A stretch of 64,000 bases of DNA from an uncultured Tateyamaria sp. (lineage in GTDB: Bacteria; Pseudomonadota; Alphaproteobacteria; Rhodobacterales; Rhodobacteraceae), in assembly GCF_947503045.1 (NCBI RefSeq), contig NZ_CANNCF010000001.1, positions 186,001-250,000 on the forward strand. The letters run 5' to 3'. A program made the translations under genes and the position numbers. Under the pieces are notes generated by a model that worked only from the letters and a program-made list of their open reading frames with translations, was not told where the DNA came from and ran no database searches. Shown in pieces: positions 17,415 to 25,807 of this stretch (position 1 is the stretch's first letter; each line of letters opens with the position of its first letter).

Positions 17415-17446
17415 AAAAAGGCCCCGGCGATGACCGGGGCCTTTTT
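17415..17446. terminator. Bidirectional intrinsic terminator
   Basis: AAAAAGGCCCCGG (17415-17427), a six-base loop and CCGGGGCCTTTTT form a 13-bp stem with T runs on both strands. It separates the convergent VPLPA gene and tpa. Confidence 0.9.
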
Positions 17447-17470
17447 CATTGCGTTTCAAGCTGTTGAGGC

Positions 17471-18865
17471 TTAACCGAAGACCTCTGTCAGCGCCTTGTC
17501 CACGGCGCCCACAATGTGGTCGATGTTGTCCTTGGTGGCGATCAGCGCAGGCGAGAAGCACAGCGTGTTGTTCCGACCCGGCAGGGACCGGTTGGTCGCC
17601 CCGATGATCACCGCCTGCTTCATGCAGTTGCCGACCACCGCCTGCACCAGTTTCTCATCCGCCGGTTCGCGGGTGCTGCGGTCTGCGACCAGTTCGGCAC
17701 CGAGGAACAGGCCCTTGCCACGCACGTCGCCGATGGCTTCGTGCTTGTCCTTGAGCGCGCGCAGTTGGTCGAGCATGTAGTCGCCCATGGCCACGGTGTT
17801 GCCCAGCAGGTCCTCGTCTTCGATGATCCGCATGTTTTCGATGGCCGCTGCGGGCCCGGCGGTGCAGCCGCCAAAGGTCGAGATGTCGCGGAAGTAGTTC
17901 ATGTTGTCCGAGGTGTCGTCCTTGAACATGTCGAACACGTCGTTGGTGGTGACCATGCAGGCAATCGCCGCATAGCCCGAGGCGACGCCTTTGGCCATCG
18001 TCACGAAGTCGGGTTTGATGCCGTAGTGCTGGTAGCCGAACCATTCGCCGGTCCGACCAACGCCACAGACGACCTCGTCGATATGCAGCAGGATGTCGTA
18101 TTTCTTGCAGATTTCCTGCACCCGGGGCCAGTAGCCGTCGGGTGCCTCGATCACGCCGCCGCCTGCGGTGACCGGCTCAAGGCAGAGCGCGCCCACGGTG
18201 TCGGGGCCTTCGCGCAGGATGATTTCCTCGATCTGGTTGGCCGCCCATTCGCCGTAGTTCTGATCGGGCGCGCCGTCCTGTTCGTGCTTGCGGTACTCAA
18301 GGCAGTGCGGCACGCGCACGAAACCCGGTGTGTAGGGCCCGTATTGTGCGTTGCGTTCGTCCTGGCCACCTGCAGACAGGCAGGCAATCGTGGTGCCGTG
18401 ATAGTCGCGGTCGCGGTAGAGGATCTTGTGTTTCTTGCCGCCATAGCGCTTGTGCGCGATCTGGCGCACCATCTTGAAGGCTTTCTCGTTCGCCTCGGAG
18501 CCGGAGTTGCAGTAATAGACCCGGTCCATGCCCGGCATCTTGGTCAACAGCTTTTCGGCAAAGAGCGCGCCGGGGATCGAGCCCACGGTGCCGCCAAAGA
18601 AGTTCATCTTCACAATCGCGTCGCGCACCGCGTCGCCGATCGTTTCACGGCCGTAGCCGACGTTGACCGTCCAGACGCCGCCGGACACCGCGTCGATATG
18701 TTCGATGCCCTTCTGGTCCCAGACATTGATTCCCTTGCCCTCGACGATGATCTTGGGGTCGGCGCCCGTAAAGAAGGGCTGGTGCTGAACCAGGTGGTGC
18801 CACACATTCGCGCGATCCGCTTCGATCACACGGCTGATATCGTTTTCGTTGAACGTGCCGTCCAT
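17471..18865 (-). CDS. tpa: Taurine--pyruvate aminotransferase
   Basis: Tpa transfers the amino group of taurine to pyruvate, giving sulfoacetaldehyde and alanine. The 464-residue class III aminotransferase has the YYCNSGSEANEKAFK cofactor motif, the IDEVVCGVGRTG motif and the PLP lysine in FVTMAKGVASGY. It matches Tpa rather than the omega-transaminases for GABA by context and by its N-terminus MDGTFNENDIS. I chose the ATG at 18865 (AAAGG ten bases upstream); a longer frame runs to 18961 but would overlap the regulatory boxes. It is divergent from tauABC. Confidence 0.93.
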   Translation of the reverse strand: MDGTFNENDISRVIEADRANVWHHLVQHQPFFTGADPKIIVEGKGINVWDQKGIEHIDAVSGGVWTVNVGYGRETIGDAVRDAIVKMNFFGGTVGSIPGALFAEKLLTKMPGMDRVYYCNSGSEANEKAFKMVRQIAHKRYGGKKHKILYRDRDYHGTTIACLSAGGQDERNAQYGPYTPGFVRVPHCLEYRKHEQDGAPDQNYGEWAANQIEEIILREGPDTVGALCLEPVTAGGGVIEAPDGYWPRVQEICKKYDILLHIDEVVCGVGRTGEWFGYQHYGIKPDFVTMAKGVASGYAAIACMVTTNDVFDMFKDDTSDNMNYFRDISTFGGCTAGPAAAIENMRIIEDEDLLGNTVAMGDYMLDQLRALKDKHEAIGDVRGKGLFLGAELVADRSTREPADEKLVQAVVGNCMKQAVIIGATNRSLPGRNNTLCFSPALIATKDNIDHIVGAVDKALTEVFG

Positions 18866-18959
18866 GGGTTTGGAACCTTTCGATGAAGAGCGGGGCCAAT
18901 GTTCAAAAGGAATCTGGCCCCCGCGTGGCGGCATAATCGCTGAGAATCTACGCGCCACC

Positions 18960-18992
18960 ATAGGGCCAGTTTAGGCCAGTTCATACGGCCAG
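18960..18992 (-). promoter_or_regulatory. Probable TauR operator in the tpa-tauA divergent region
   Basis: On the minus strand CTGGCCGTAT (18992-18983), CTGGCCTAAA (18979-18970) and CTGGCCCTAT (18969-18960) occur in tandem. The outer pair is 23 bases apart, exactly the period found upstream of xsc. The cluster starts 95 bases before tpa and could also serve tauA, which begins 272 bases away. The rest of the 398-base gap shows no gene. Confidence 0.55.
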
Positions 18993-19263
18993 ATGACACC
19001 CTTTGGAGCGGTGCTTTTGCGGGTGTATCGGACAAATCGCCTTATTTTCAGGCACCTGCCATCCTTTTCGATATTCCAAAGGTTCACATCACACCTTCGT
19101 CATTGTGATCGTTTCTTTGAATAAACATTGATCCTAGGCGCATTATCGGCTCGGATCGCGCCAGCGCTACAAGCAATTGTGTGCCACGAGAGGCGGATCA
19201 CCGCCCGAAACCTAATCCAGAACGCGCGGTCCAACGGGCTGTGCGAACCACGGGAGTAAACAT

Positions 19264-20259
19264 ATGACCTTCAAATCCAAGCTGATGGGTGCTGTTGCAG
19301 CCACTGCAATGCTGGCAGGTGCGCAGGGCGCATTTGCCGACGGCCACGGTGAAATCACTGTTGGCTATTTCCTCGAATGGCCCATGCCGTTCCAGTTCGC
19401 CAAAGAAACCGGCATGTATGACGAAGCCATGGGCGTCAAAGTCAACTGGGTCAGCTTTGACACCGGTACGGCGATGTCTGCGGCGATGGCCTCGGGCGAC
19501 GTTCAACTGTCTGTAAGCCAGGGTATCCCACCCTTCGTCGTCGCCACATCCGCGGGTCAGGACCTGCAGGTTGTCGACGTGGCCGTGTCTTATGCGGACA
19601 ACGACAACTGCGTTGTGCGCGCCGATCTCGAGATCGACAAGTCCTCGGCCTCTGAACTGGCGGGCAAGAAAGTCGCCGTGCCGCTGGGCACCGCCGCCCA
19701 CTACGGCTTCCTCAAGCAGATGGAGCACTTCAACGTCTCTATCGACAGCCTTGATGTTGTCGACATGGCGCCTGCCGAAGGTGAAGCGGCCCTGAGCCAG
19801 GGGTCCGTGGACATGGCCTGTGGCTGGGGTGGCGCGCTGCGTCGCATGACCGAGTCCGGCAACGTGCTGCTGACCGGCGCGGAAAAGACCGAGCTGGGCA
19901 TTTTGGTGTTTGACGCGACAACTGCGCCGACATCCTTTGTCGCCGAAAGCTCTGATCTGGTTGCGGCCTTCCTTGACGTGACGGCAGAAGCCAACGCGAT
20001 GTGGGCGGACGAAGCCAACCGCGCCAAGATGCTGCCCGTGATCGCGAAAGACGCCGGTATGTCCGAGGATGACGCGGCATCGACCCTGTCCACCTTCGTC
20101 TTCCCGACTGTCGAAGAGCAGCTGTCCCAAGCCTGGCTTGGCGGCAACGCGGCCACCTTCATGAAAGGTGTCGCCGACGTCTTTGTGGCGGCAGAATCCA
20201 TCGATGCGGCCAAGGCCTCTTACGAGGACAACGTGAACACCGGGCCTCTGTCCCAGTAA
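19264..20259 (+). CDS. tauA: Taurine ABC transporter substrate-binding protein
   Basis: This 331-residue periplasmic protein has a signal peptide (MTFKSKLMGAVAATAMLAG, cleaved after ADA-like AFA) and then ITVGYFLEWPMPFQFAKETG, typical of TauA/SsuA-type proteins that bind taurine or sulfonates. It delivers taurine to the TauBC transporter. The gene is first in the tauABC operon and divergent from tpa. A stem-loop follows its stop and may raise its expression above that of tauBC, as is common for binding proteins. Confidence 0.93.
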   Translation: MTFKSKLMGAVAATAMLAGAQGAFADGHGEITVGYFLEWPMPFQFAKETGMYDEAMGVKVNWVSFDTGTAMSAAMASGDVQLSVSQGIPPFVVATSAGQDLQVVDVAVSYADNDNCVVRADLEIDKSSASELAGKKVAVPLGTAAHYGFLKQMEHFNVSIDSLDVVDMAPAEGEAALSQGSVDMACGWGGALRRMTESGNVLLTGAEKTELGILVFDATTAPTSFVAESSDLVAAFLDVTAEANAMWADEANRAKMLPVIAKDAGMSEDDAASTLSTFVFPTVEEQLSQAWLGGNAATFMKGVADVFVAAESIDAAKASYEDNVNTGPLSQ

Positions 20260-20274
20260 GCACGATCTACTAAC

Positions 20275-20299
20275 GCGGGCGCCCCTTGCGGGCGTCCGC
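20275..20299 (+). other. Intercistronic stem-loop between tauA and tauB
   Basis: GCGGGCGCC (20275-20283) and GGCGTCCGC (20291-20299) pair with one mismatch around a seven-base loop. There is no T run, so it looks like an mRNA-stabilising or partly terminating hairpin after the binding-protein gene. Confidence 0.5.
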
Positions 20300-20354
20300 A
20301 CCTTATGGCGCCGCACAGCCAGTGGCAGACCATCCTGACAAGAAGGGGACACCC

Positions 20355-21161
20355 GTGGGCGGGCTTTCAATAAACAATATTTCAATGCGGTTCGATCTGC
20401 CGAATGGCGGACACGTGCAGGCCTTGCAGGGCGTATCGCTGGACATTCAGTCCGGAGAACTGATGAGCGTCCTAGGCCCTTCGGGCTGTGGCAAAACAAC
20501 ATTGCTGAACATCGTGGCGGGTTTTCTCGCCCCCACCGAGGGCGAGATCGTGCTGAACGACCATCAGGTCTTTGGACCCAGTCCCGAACGCGGGATGGTG
20601 TTCCAGCAGGGCGCGCTGTTTGAATGGATGAACGTCAAGGAAAACGTGTCCTTCGGCCCTGACATGAAGGGTGTGTCCCGTGCCGAAAGCCGCGAGAAGG
20701 TGGAGCACCTACTTGAGGTGGTCGGTCTGCAGGACTTTCATGAAAAGGCCATCTACGAACTGTCCGGCGGGATGCAGCAGCGTGTGGCCCTGGCCCGCTG
20801 CCTTGCCAACGATCCGGACGTCATCCTGATGGACGAACCGCTGGGCGCGCTGGATGCGCTGACCCGCGAAAAGATGCAGAGCCTTGTCCTCGATCTGTGG
20901 AAGGACACCGGCAAGACCATCATCCTGATCACCCACTCGGTCGAAGAGGCGTTGCTGCTGGGCGAGCGTTTGCTGGTCATGGCCCCGCGTCCGGGCCGCG
21001 TGCACAAGGAATACCGTCTGCCCTTTGCGGATCTTGGTGTGGGCAATGACTTGCGCGAAGTGAAGAAACACAAGGATTACAACAAGACCCGGGAAGAAAT
21101 TCTCGAAATGATCTGGAACATGGAAGAAGAAATCATGGGCCGGACGGAGGAAAGCGCATGA
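20355..21161 (+). CDS. tauB: Taurine ABC transporter ATP-binding protein
   Basis: This 268-residue ATPase energises taurine uptake. It shows Walker A (GPSGCGKTT), the Q-loop, the signature LSGGMQQRVALARCLAND, Walker B (VILMDEPLGALDALTR) and the switch histidine (LITHSVEEAL). I chose the GTG at 20355 because AAGGGG lies about seven bases before it; the open frame extends upstream to 20286 without a ribosome site and across the hairpin. Its stop overlaps the tauC start by four bases. Confidence 0.92.
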   Translation: MGGLSINNISMRFDLPNGGHVQALQGVSLDIQSGELMSVLGPSGCGKTTLLNIVAGFLAPTEGEIVLNDHQVFGPSPERGMVFQQGALFEWMNVKENVSFGPDMKGVSRAESREKVEHLLEVVGLQDFHEKAIYELSGGMQQRVALARCLANDPDVILMDEPLGALDALTREKMQSLVLDLWKDTGKTIILITHSVEEALLLGERLLVMAPRPGRVHKEYRLPFADLGVGNDLREVKKHKDYNKTREEILEMIWNMEEEIMGRTEESA

Positions 21162-22468
21162 TTGGCCTGCTTGTCATTGTTCTTTATGTCGGTGCCTTTT
21201 TCGGCTCGTTCTTTCTGGCGCGGATGGCGTTCAAGAGCGCCTTCGAAAAGAAGGGTTTCAACAAGCTGAAAACCGTCACCTTCGGGGACGAAAGTGCGAT
21301 CACCGCAAACCGCGTGGCCTCGGTCATCTCGGTCATCACGGTGTTCTGGCTGTGGGTGGCCTTTACCAACTCGGCCATTCCGCTGCCCAAGTTTCCGGGT
21401 CCGTTTTCCGGCGACATGAACTTTACCTACACCGCGCAGCTTGAGGATGGGTCGACCGACGATGCCACCGTCACGATGCGCGTCTATCGCGAAGACATTC
21501 AGCTGACCCTCGACGAAGAGGGCAATCCGGGCCGTGAACCGGATGAGGCCGAGGTCGAGCCCGGCGACGGGTTTGCCAAGAACGACACGCTCACCGTGGC
21601 CCGCTATGGGTTCAAGGTGGTCAATGTCTGGCAGAACGACGATGTGTCCAAGGCCGATGGTTCGTCCATCATTGCCCTGAATGGCCAGCCGGTGGAGCCG
21701 GGCGACAAGATCAAGGTGCCTGAGGGCACCATCGGTCTGACCGACAAGGGCACGCCCACCTTCGAGCCAGCAGTTGGTCTGCGCATGGCCCGCCTGTACC
21801 TGCCCGCGCCGGAGGTCGTTTTCCAGCGCTTTATCTGGCTGAACAAGGAGGGCTATCAGGGCTACACCCTGCTGGAGCACACCCGCTATTCGTTGCAGCG
21901 CGTTTTGCTGGGCTTTATCATCGGGGCACTGGTTGGCATTCCCATCGGCTATGCGATGGGTCTGACAAGCTGGTCGCGTGGCTGGTTCGATCCGATTGTG
22001 GAATTCATGCGCCCCGTGCCGCCCTTGGCCCTGATCCCGCTGATCATCATCTGGTTCGGGATCGGAGAGGTCGGGAAGGTCGTGCTGCTGTTCCTGGCTG
22101 CCTTGTGGATCATGATCATTGCCGCCCGCTCCGGCGTGTCCGGGGTGGCCATCACCAAGGTTCATGCCGCTTATTCGCTGGGGGCCTCCAAGTGGCAGAT
22201 CCTGAGCAAGGTCATTGTTCCCAACTCGCTGCCTGACATCTTTACCGGTGCCCGCGTGGCCATGGGTGTCTGTTGGGGTACGGTTGTGGCCGCCGAGCTT
22301 GTGGCTGCCAACGTGGGCTTGGGCAAGATGATCGTGACCGCCTCCAAGTTCCAGCTGACCGACATCATCATCGTCGGCATCATCGTGATCGGCGTCATCG
22401 GCTTTGCCATCGAAGTCGGCATGCGCAAGCTGGAAAACTGGCTGATCCCATGGAAGGGCAAGGTCTGA
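21158..22468 (+). CDS. tauC: Taurine ABC transporter permease, extended form
   Basis: The C-terminal ~250 residues form a BPD-type permease with the EAA-like segment HAAYSLGASKWQILSKVIVP, as in TauC. The protein is 436 residues long against about 275 in Escherichia coli. The extra N-terminal part has two membrane helices (residues 1-22 and ~50-70) and an acidic, beta-like region of about 130 residues (DGSTDDATVTMRV, EPGDKIKVPEGTIG) that probably faces the periplasm. The ATG overlaps tauB. The long form may be normal in roseobacters, but the role of the insert is not evident. Confidence 0.88.
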   Translation: MIGLLVIVLYVGAFFGSFFLARMAFKSAFEKKGFNKLKTVTFGDESAITANRVASVISVITVFWLWVAFTNSAIPLPKFPGPFSGDMNFTYTAQLEDGSTDDATVTMRVYREDIQLTLDEEGNPGREPDEAEVEPGDGFAKNDTLTVARYGFKVVNVWQNDDVSKADGSSIIALNGQPVEPGDKIKVPEGTIGLTDKGTPTFEPAVGLRMARLYLPAPEVVFQRFIWLNKEGYQGYTLLEHTRYSLQRVLLGFIIGALVGIPIGYAMGLTSWSRGWFDPIVEFMRPVPPLALIPLIIIWFGIGEVGKVVLLFLAALWIMIIAARSGVSGVAITKVHAAYSLGASKWQILSKVIVPNSLPDIFTGARVAMGVCWGTVVAAELVAANVGLGKMIVTASKFQLTDIIIVGIIVIGVIGFAIEVGMRKLENWLIPWKGKV

Positions 22469-22616
22469 TCCGGGCTTGGCCCGGCAATCGCTCCGGGGGA
22501 GCGATTGAAGACCTTGCGCCCGACTTCGGCAAACGCATTTGCCTCTGTCGGGTGACGCGCCGCGATTTGGCGCGACGCTGAGGCGGAGCCCCGGGGGTCT
22601 GATCCGGGCTTGGCCC
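22462..22616. repeat. 21-bp direct repeat and hairpins downstream of tauC
   Basis: The 21 bases from 22462 (starting GGTCTGATCCGGGCTT) recur exactly at 22596-22616; the first copy includes the tauC stop. Between them CAATCGCTC/GAGCGATTG (22485-22507) forms a perfect nine-bp hairpin, and further GC-rich inverted repeats follow. No gene is seen between tauC and 22800. This looks like a small intergenic repeat unit. Confidence 0.6.
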
Positions 22617-22648
22617 CGGGGGGTGCGACCACCCTCAAACTGAACACC

Positions 22649-22676
22649 AAAGCGGCACCTTCGGGTGCCGCTTTTT
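22649..22676 (+). terminator. Intrinsic terminator after tauABC
   Basis: GCGGCACC, a TTCG tetraloop and GGTGCCGC are followed by TTTTT, with AAA upstream pairing to the T run. It is a strong rho-independent terminator that ends the tauABC transcript. Confidence 0.88.
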
Positions 22677-22799
22677 CGTTGTGCGGTGCAGCGGAAATGG
22701 GATCATACGGGCCTGTGTACAGGCGGCATACTCATCTGGCTGGCCATATCATCTGCGCCCCTCTAACGTGAAGCAAATTTGTATGAATTTGGATGACCA

Positions 22800-25679
22800 G
22801 TGGCAAAGCAAGGGGACATCGCCGACAGCCACGCGCTGCATGATGCGCGCGCGCATCTTGCGGCGACCCATGAGATTCTGGACGTCATGGCCAGGAACCG
22901 CGACGACGAGGCGCCCGTCTTTCGCGCCATTCTAGAGCGTGCCGAGCGGCTGTGCGATGCCGAAGGGAGTGGTCTGCAACTCCTGAATGCCGCAGGCACT
23001 CATCTGGTGATCATGGCCATTGGCAGTAAGGACTCGGACGGATCGTTCCCGGTCGACACCACCTTTGCCATTGATGAGCCGGCGGCCATGTGCGTTGCCG
23101 TGCGCGAGGCACGCGTCGTCCATGTCGAGGACATGCGCGAGACCGAGGAATACAAGCAGGGCCAGCCCGGGCGCCGCAAATTCGTGGATGAGGACGGCGT
23201 GCTGGCCCATCTGTGTGTGCCGCTGCTGCAGGACGGCGTAGCCTTTGGCAACATCACCTTGTCACGCCGCGCGCCGCGCCCGTTTTCGCCTTCCGAGATC
23301 GCGCTGGTCGAAACCTTTGCCGCCCAAGCCGTCATCGCCATCGAAAACGTCCGTCAGTTCCGCGAGGTGCAGGAGCGGCTGGCGCGCGAGCGGGCTTCGT
23401 CCGAAATCCTTGGTGTTATCAGCGAAAGCCGTGAGGATCAGGGCCCGGTGTTCGATGCGATTCTGCGCAATGCCTGTGCCCTGTGCAACGCCCCGCTGGC
23501 CGGGCTGATCCTGGGCACCGCGCAGGACGCAGCGCAAGAGCTGGCAGCGCATGTGGGCATGTTCCCCGAGGCCATCGAGCTGTTCCGGACGGGTCAGATG
23601 AAAATGGACGCCGATCTGTCCTATGCCGCCCGTTCGATCATAGAAGGGCGCCTCATCGCCTTTGACGACATGCAGCAAAGTGATCTCTATGCGGCGGGCA
23701 GCCCCGTGGTGCGGTCGATGGTTGATTCGTCGAATATCCGCAGCGTCCTGTTTGTGCCCTTGTTGCGGGACGGGATGGCCATCGGCAACCTGACCCTGTT
23801 CCGCCGCGACGTTCAGCCGTTCGATCCATCCGAGATTGCGCTGGTCGAAACCTTTGCCGCACAGGCCGTGATCGCCATCGAGAACGTCCGCCAGTTCCGC
23901 GAGGTGCAGACCCGGCTGGAGCGTGAGCGGGGCATGGCCAAAGTGTTGAGCCTGATCAGCCGGTCGCGCGAGGACGAGGTGCCGGTCTTTGATCTGATCC
24001 TGAAACAGGCCGCCGAGTTGTGCGGAGCGGATGCCGCCGGGCTCGCCATGGGCCGCACAGGCGAGGCGCACCAGTCGCTGGTGGCGGGCTATGGAATCGA
24101 GGCGGCCACCCAGAAGGTCTATGATGACGGGTTGGTCAGCATGGACCCCGACGTGTCGCTGGTCGCCCGCGCCATTGTGACGGGTGAACCGGTTCATGTG
24201 CACGACATGGCCGATACCGATGGCTATCGCGCGGGCGTGTCTCATTTTCTAAGCGTGGTCGAGGACTCCGGCATTCGAACCAACCTGTTTGTGCCACTGA
24301 TGACCGATGCGGGAGGGATCGGAGCCCTGATCCTGTTCCGCAAGCAGGTCAAACCCTATACCGACGATGAAATCGCGCTGGTCGAAACCTTTGCTGCCCA
24401 AGCCGTCATTGCCATCGAGAACGTGCGCCAGTTCCGCGAGATCGAGGCGCGTCTTGAGCGTGAGGCGGCGGCGCGCGAGGTGCTGGGTGTCATCAGCCGC
24501 TCGCGTGATGATGAGATGCCGGTGTTCGAGGCGATCCTCGAAAACGCGTCGCGTCTCTGCAAGGCGCCGCTCGCCTTTCTGCCCATGGCCAATGCCGAAC
24601 GCACCCATGTGAGCGTGCCTGCCTTTCGCGGCGTCAAACCGGATTTTGCGACCGCCCTGAACGAGTTCAACGAACCCATGGCCGATTCCGGGCTGGTTGC
24701 CGTGCGCGCCGTCGCCGAGGCCCGCATCATCCAGAGCGCTGATCTGGTCAACGACCCTGAATTCCCGGCCTCGGGGCGATGGCGGTACGAATTGGTCGAG
24801 ACCGAGGGTGCCCGCTCGGTTCTGCTGGTCCCGCTGATGCAAGGCGACATCGCCATCGGGGCGATCATGCTCTACCGGCGCGAAATTGCGCCCTTTGGTC
24901 CGGACGATGTGGAACTGGTCAAGACCTTTGCCGAACAGGCGGTGATCGCCATCGAAAACGTTCGCCAGTTCCGTGCTCTTGAGGCGCTGAATGCCGATCT
25001 GGGGGATCGGGTCGAGGCGCAGGTGGGCGAGATCGAGCGGATGGGCCTTCTGAAACGCTTTTTGCCCGCAGCGGTGGCCGATACGGTGGTCAGTCAGGGG
25101 TCGGAATCGCTGCTCAAGAGCCATCGCGCGCTTCTGGGCGTGTTGTTTTGCGACATCCGCGGCTTTACCGCCTTTTGTGAAACTGCCGAGCCCGAAGAGA
25201 CCATCGAGGTGCTGCAATCCTATCACGAAGAGATGGGGGTGCTGATCGCCGAACACGGGGCGGGTGTGGACACGCGCGCCGGTGACGGGATCATGGTGCT
25301 TTTCAATGACCCGCTGCCTTGTGATGATCCGGCGGGCGATGCGCTGCGCCTTGGTCTCGCGATGCGCGCCCGCATGGCGGAGCTGTCCCAGAAGTGGCGC
25401 AGGCACGGGCATCGGCTGGGCTTTGGCGTCGGGATATCGCTGGGCTATGCGACCGTCGGCATGGTCGGATCGGCGGGGCGTTATGACTACACCGCCAGCG
25501 GCACGGCGGTGAACCTTGCCGCGCGCCTGTGCGATCAGGCCAAGGACGGTGAGATATTGCTGAGCCCGCGCGCCTACACGGCTGTCGAGGACAGTTTTGC
25601 CGCTGAAACGGTGGGCGAATTGTCCCTCAAGGGCATCCATGCCCCTGTCGAGGTGTTTCGGGTTGTGACCGGGGACTGA
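22800..25679 (+). CDS. Four-GAF sensor with class III adenylate/guanylate cyclase domain
   Basis: The 959-residue cytoplasmic protein contains four tandem GAF domains (about residues 25-190, 200-370, 380-550, 560-730). Each ends in an almost identical LVETFAAQAVIAIENVRQF segment. A short linker leads to a class III nucleotidyl cyclase (about 770-958) with metal-binding FCDIRGF and RAGDGIMVLF motifs and TASGTAVNLAARL. It probably makes cAMP or cGMP under ligand control. The usual substrate-determining Lys/Asp pair appears to be replaced by Thr and Thr. The GTG at 22800 follows GGATG closely, so the exact start is uncertain. It is followed by an unknown gene. Confidence 0.9.
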   Translation: MAKQGDIADSHALHDARAHLAATHEILDVMARNRDDEAPVFRAILERAERLCDAEGSGLQLLNAAGTHLVIMAIGSKDSDGSFPVDTTFAIDEPAAMCVAVREARVVHVEDMRETEEYKQGQPGRRKFVDEDGVLAHLCVPLLQDGVAFGNITLSRRAPRPFSPSEIALVETFAAQAVIAIENVRQFREVQERLARERASSEILGVISESREDQGPVFDAILRNACALCNAPLAGLILGTAQDAAQELAAHVGMFPEAIELFRTGQMKMDADLSYAARSIIEGRLIAFDDMQQSDLYAAGSPVVRSMVDSSNIRSVLFVPLLRDGMAIGNLTLFRRDVQPFDPSEIALVETFAAQAVIAIENVRQFREVQTRLERERGMAKVLSLISRSREDEVPVFDLILKQAAELCGADAAGLAMGRTGEAHQSLVAGYGIEAATQKVYDDGLVSMDPDVSLVARAIVTGEPVHVHDMADTDGYRAGVSHFLSVVEDSGIRTNLFVPLMTDAGGIGALILFRKQVKPYTDDEIALVETFAAQAVIAIENVRQFREIEARLEREAAAREVLGVISRSRDDEMPVFEAILENASRLCKAPLAFLPMANAERTHVSVPAFRGVKPDFATALNEFNEPMADSGLVAVRAVAEARIIQSADLVNDPEFPASGRWRYELVETEGARSVLLVPLMQGDIAIGAIMLYRREIAPFGPDDVELVKTFAEQAVIAIENVRQFRALEALNADLGDRVEAQVGEIERMGLLKRFLPAAVADTVVSQGSESLLKSHRALLGVLFCDIRGFTAFCETAEPEETIEVLQSYHEEMGVLIAEHGAGVDTRAGDGIMVLFNDPLPCDDPAGDALRLGLAMRARMAELSQKWRRHGHRLGFGVGISLGYATVGMVGSAGRYDYTASGTAVNLAARLCDQAKDGEILLSPRAYTAVEDSFAAETVGELSLKGIHAPVEVFRVVTGD

Positions 25680-25807
25680 GCCCGATGGGCGGCTGCTGAA
25701 TATAATTCCCGGCTGTGGGGTTATCTGTTAGTGTCGCTCGCAGGTTGGCCCATGTGCCGGTCAGACGAATTTGAACACTGAATAGAATCCGCATTCACGG
25801 AGCCAAG

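Noticed and set aside
17516-18886. Long plus-strand frame opposite tpa
   Set aside because: Antisense shadow of tpa; low-complexity Val/His/Asp-rich translation.
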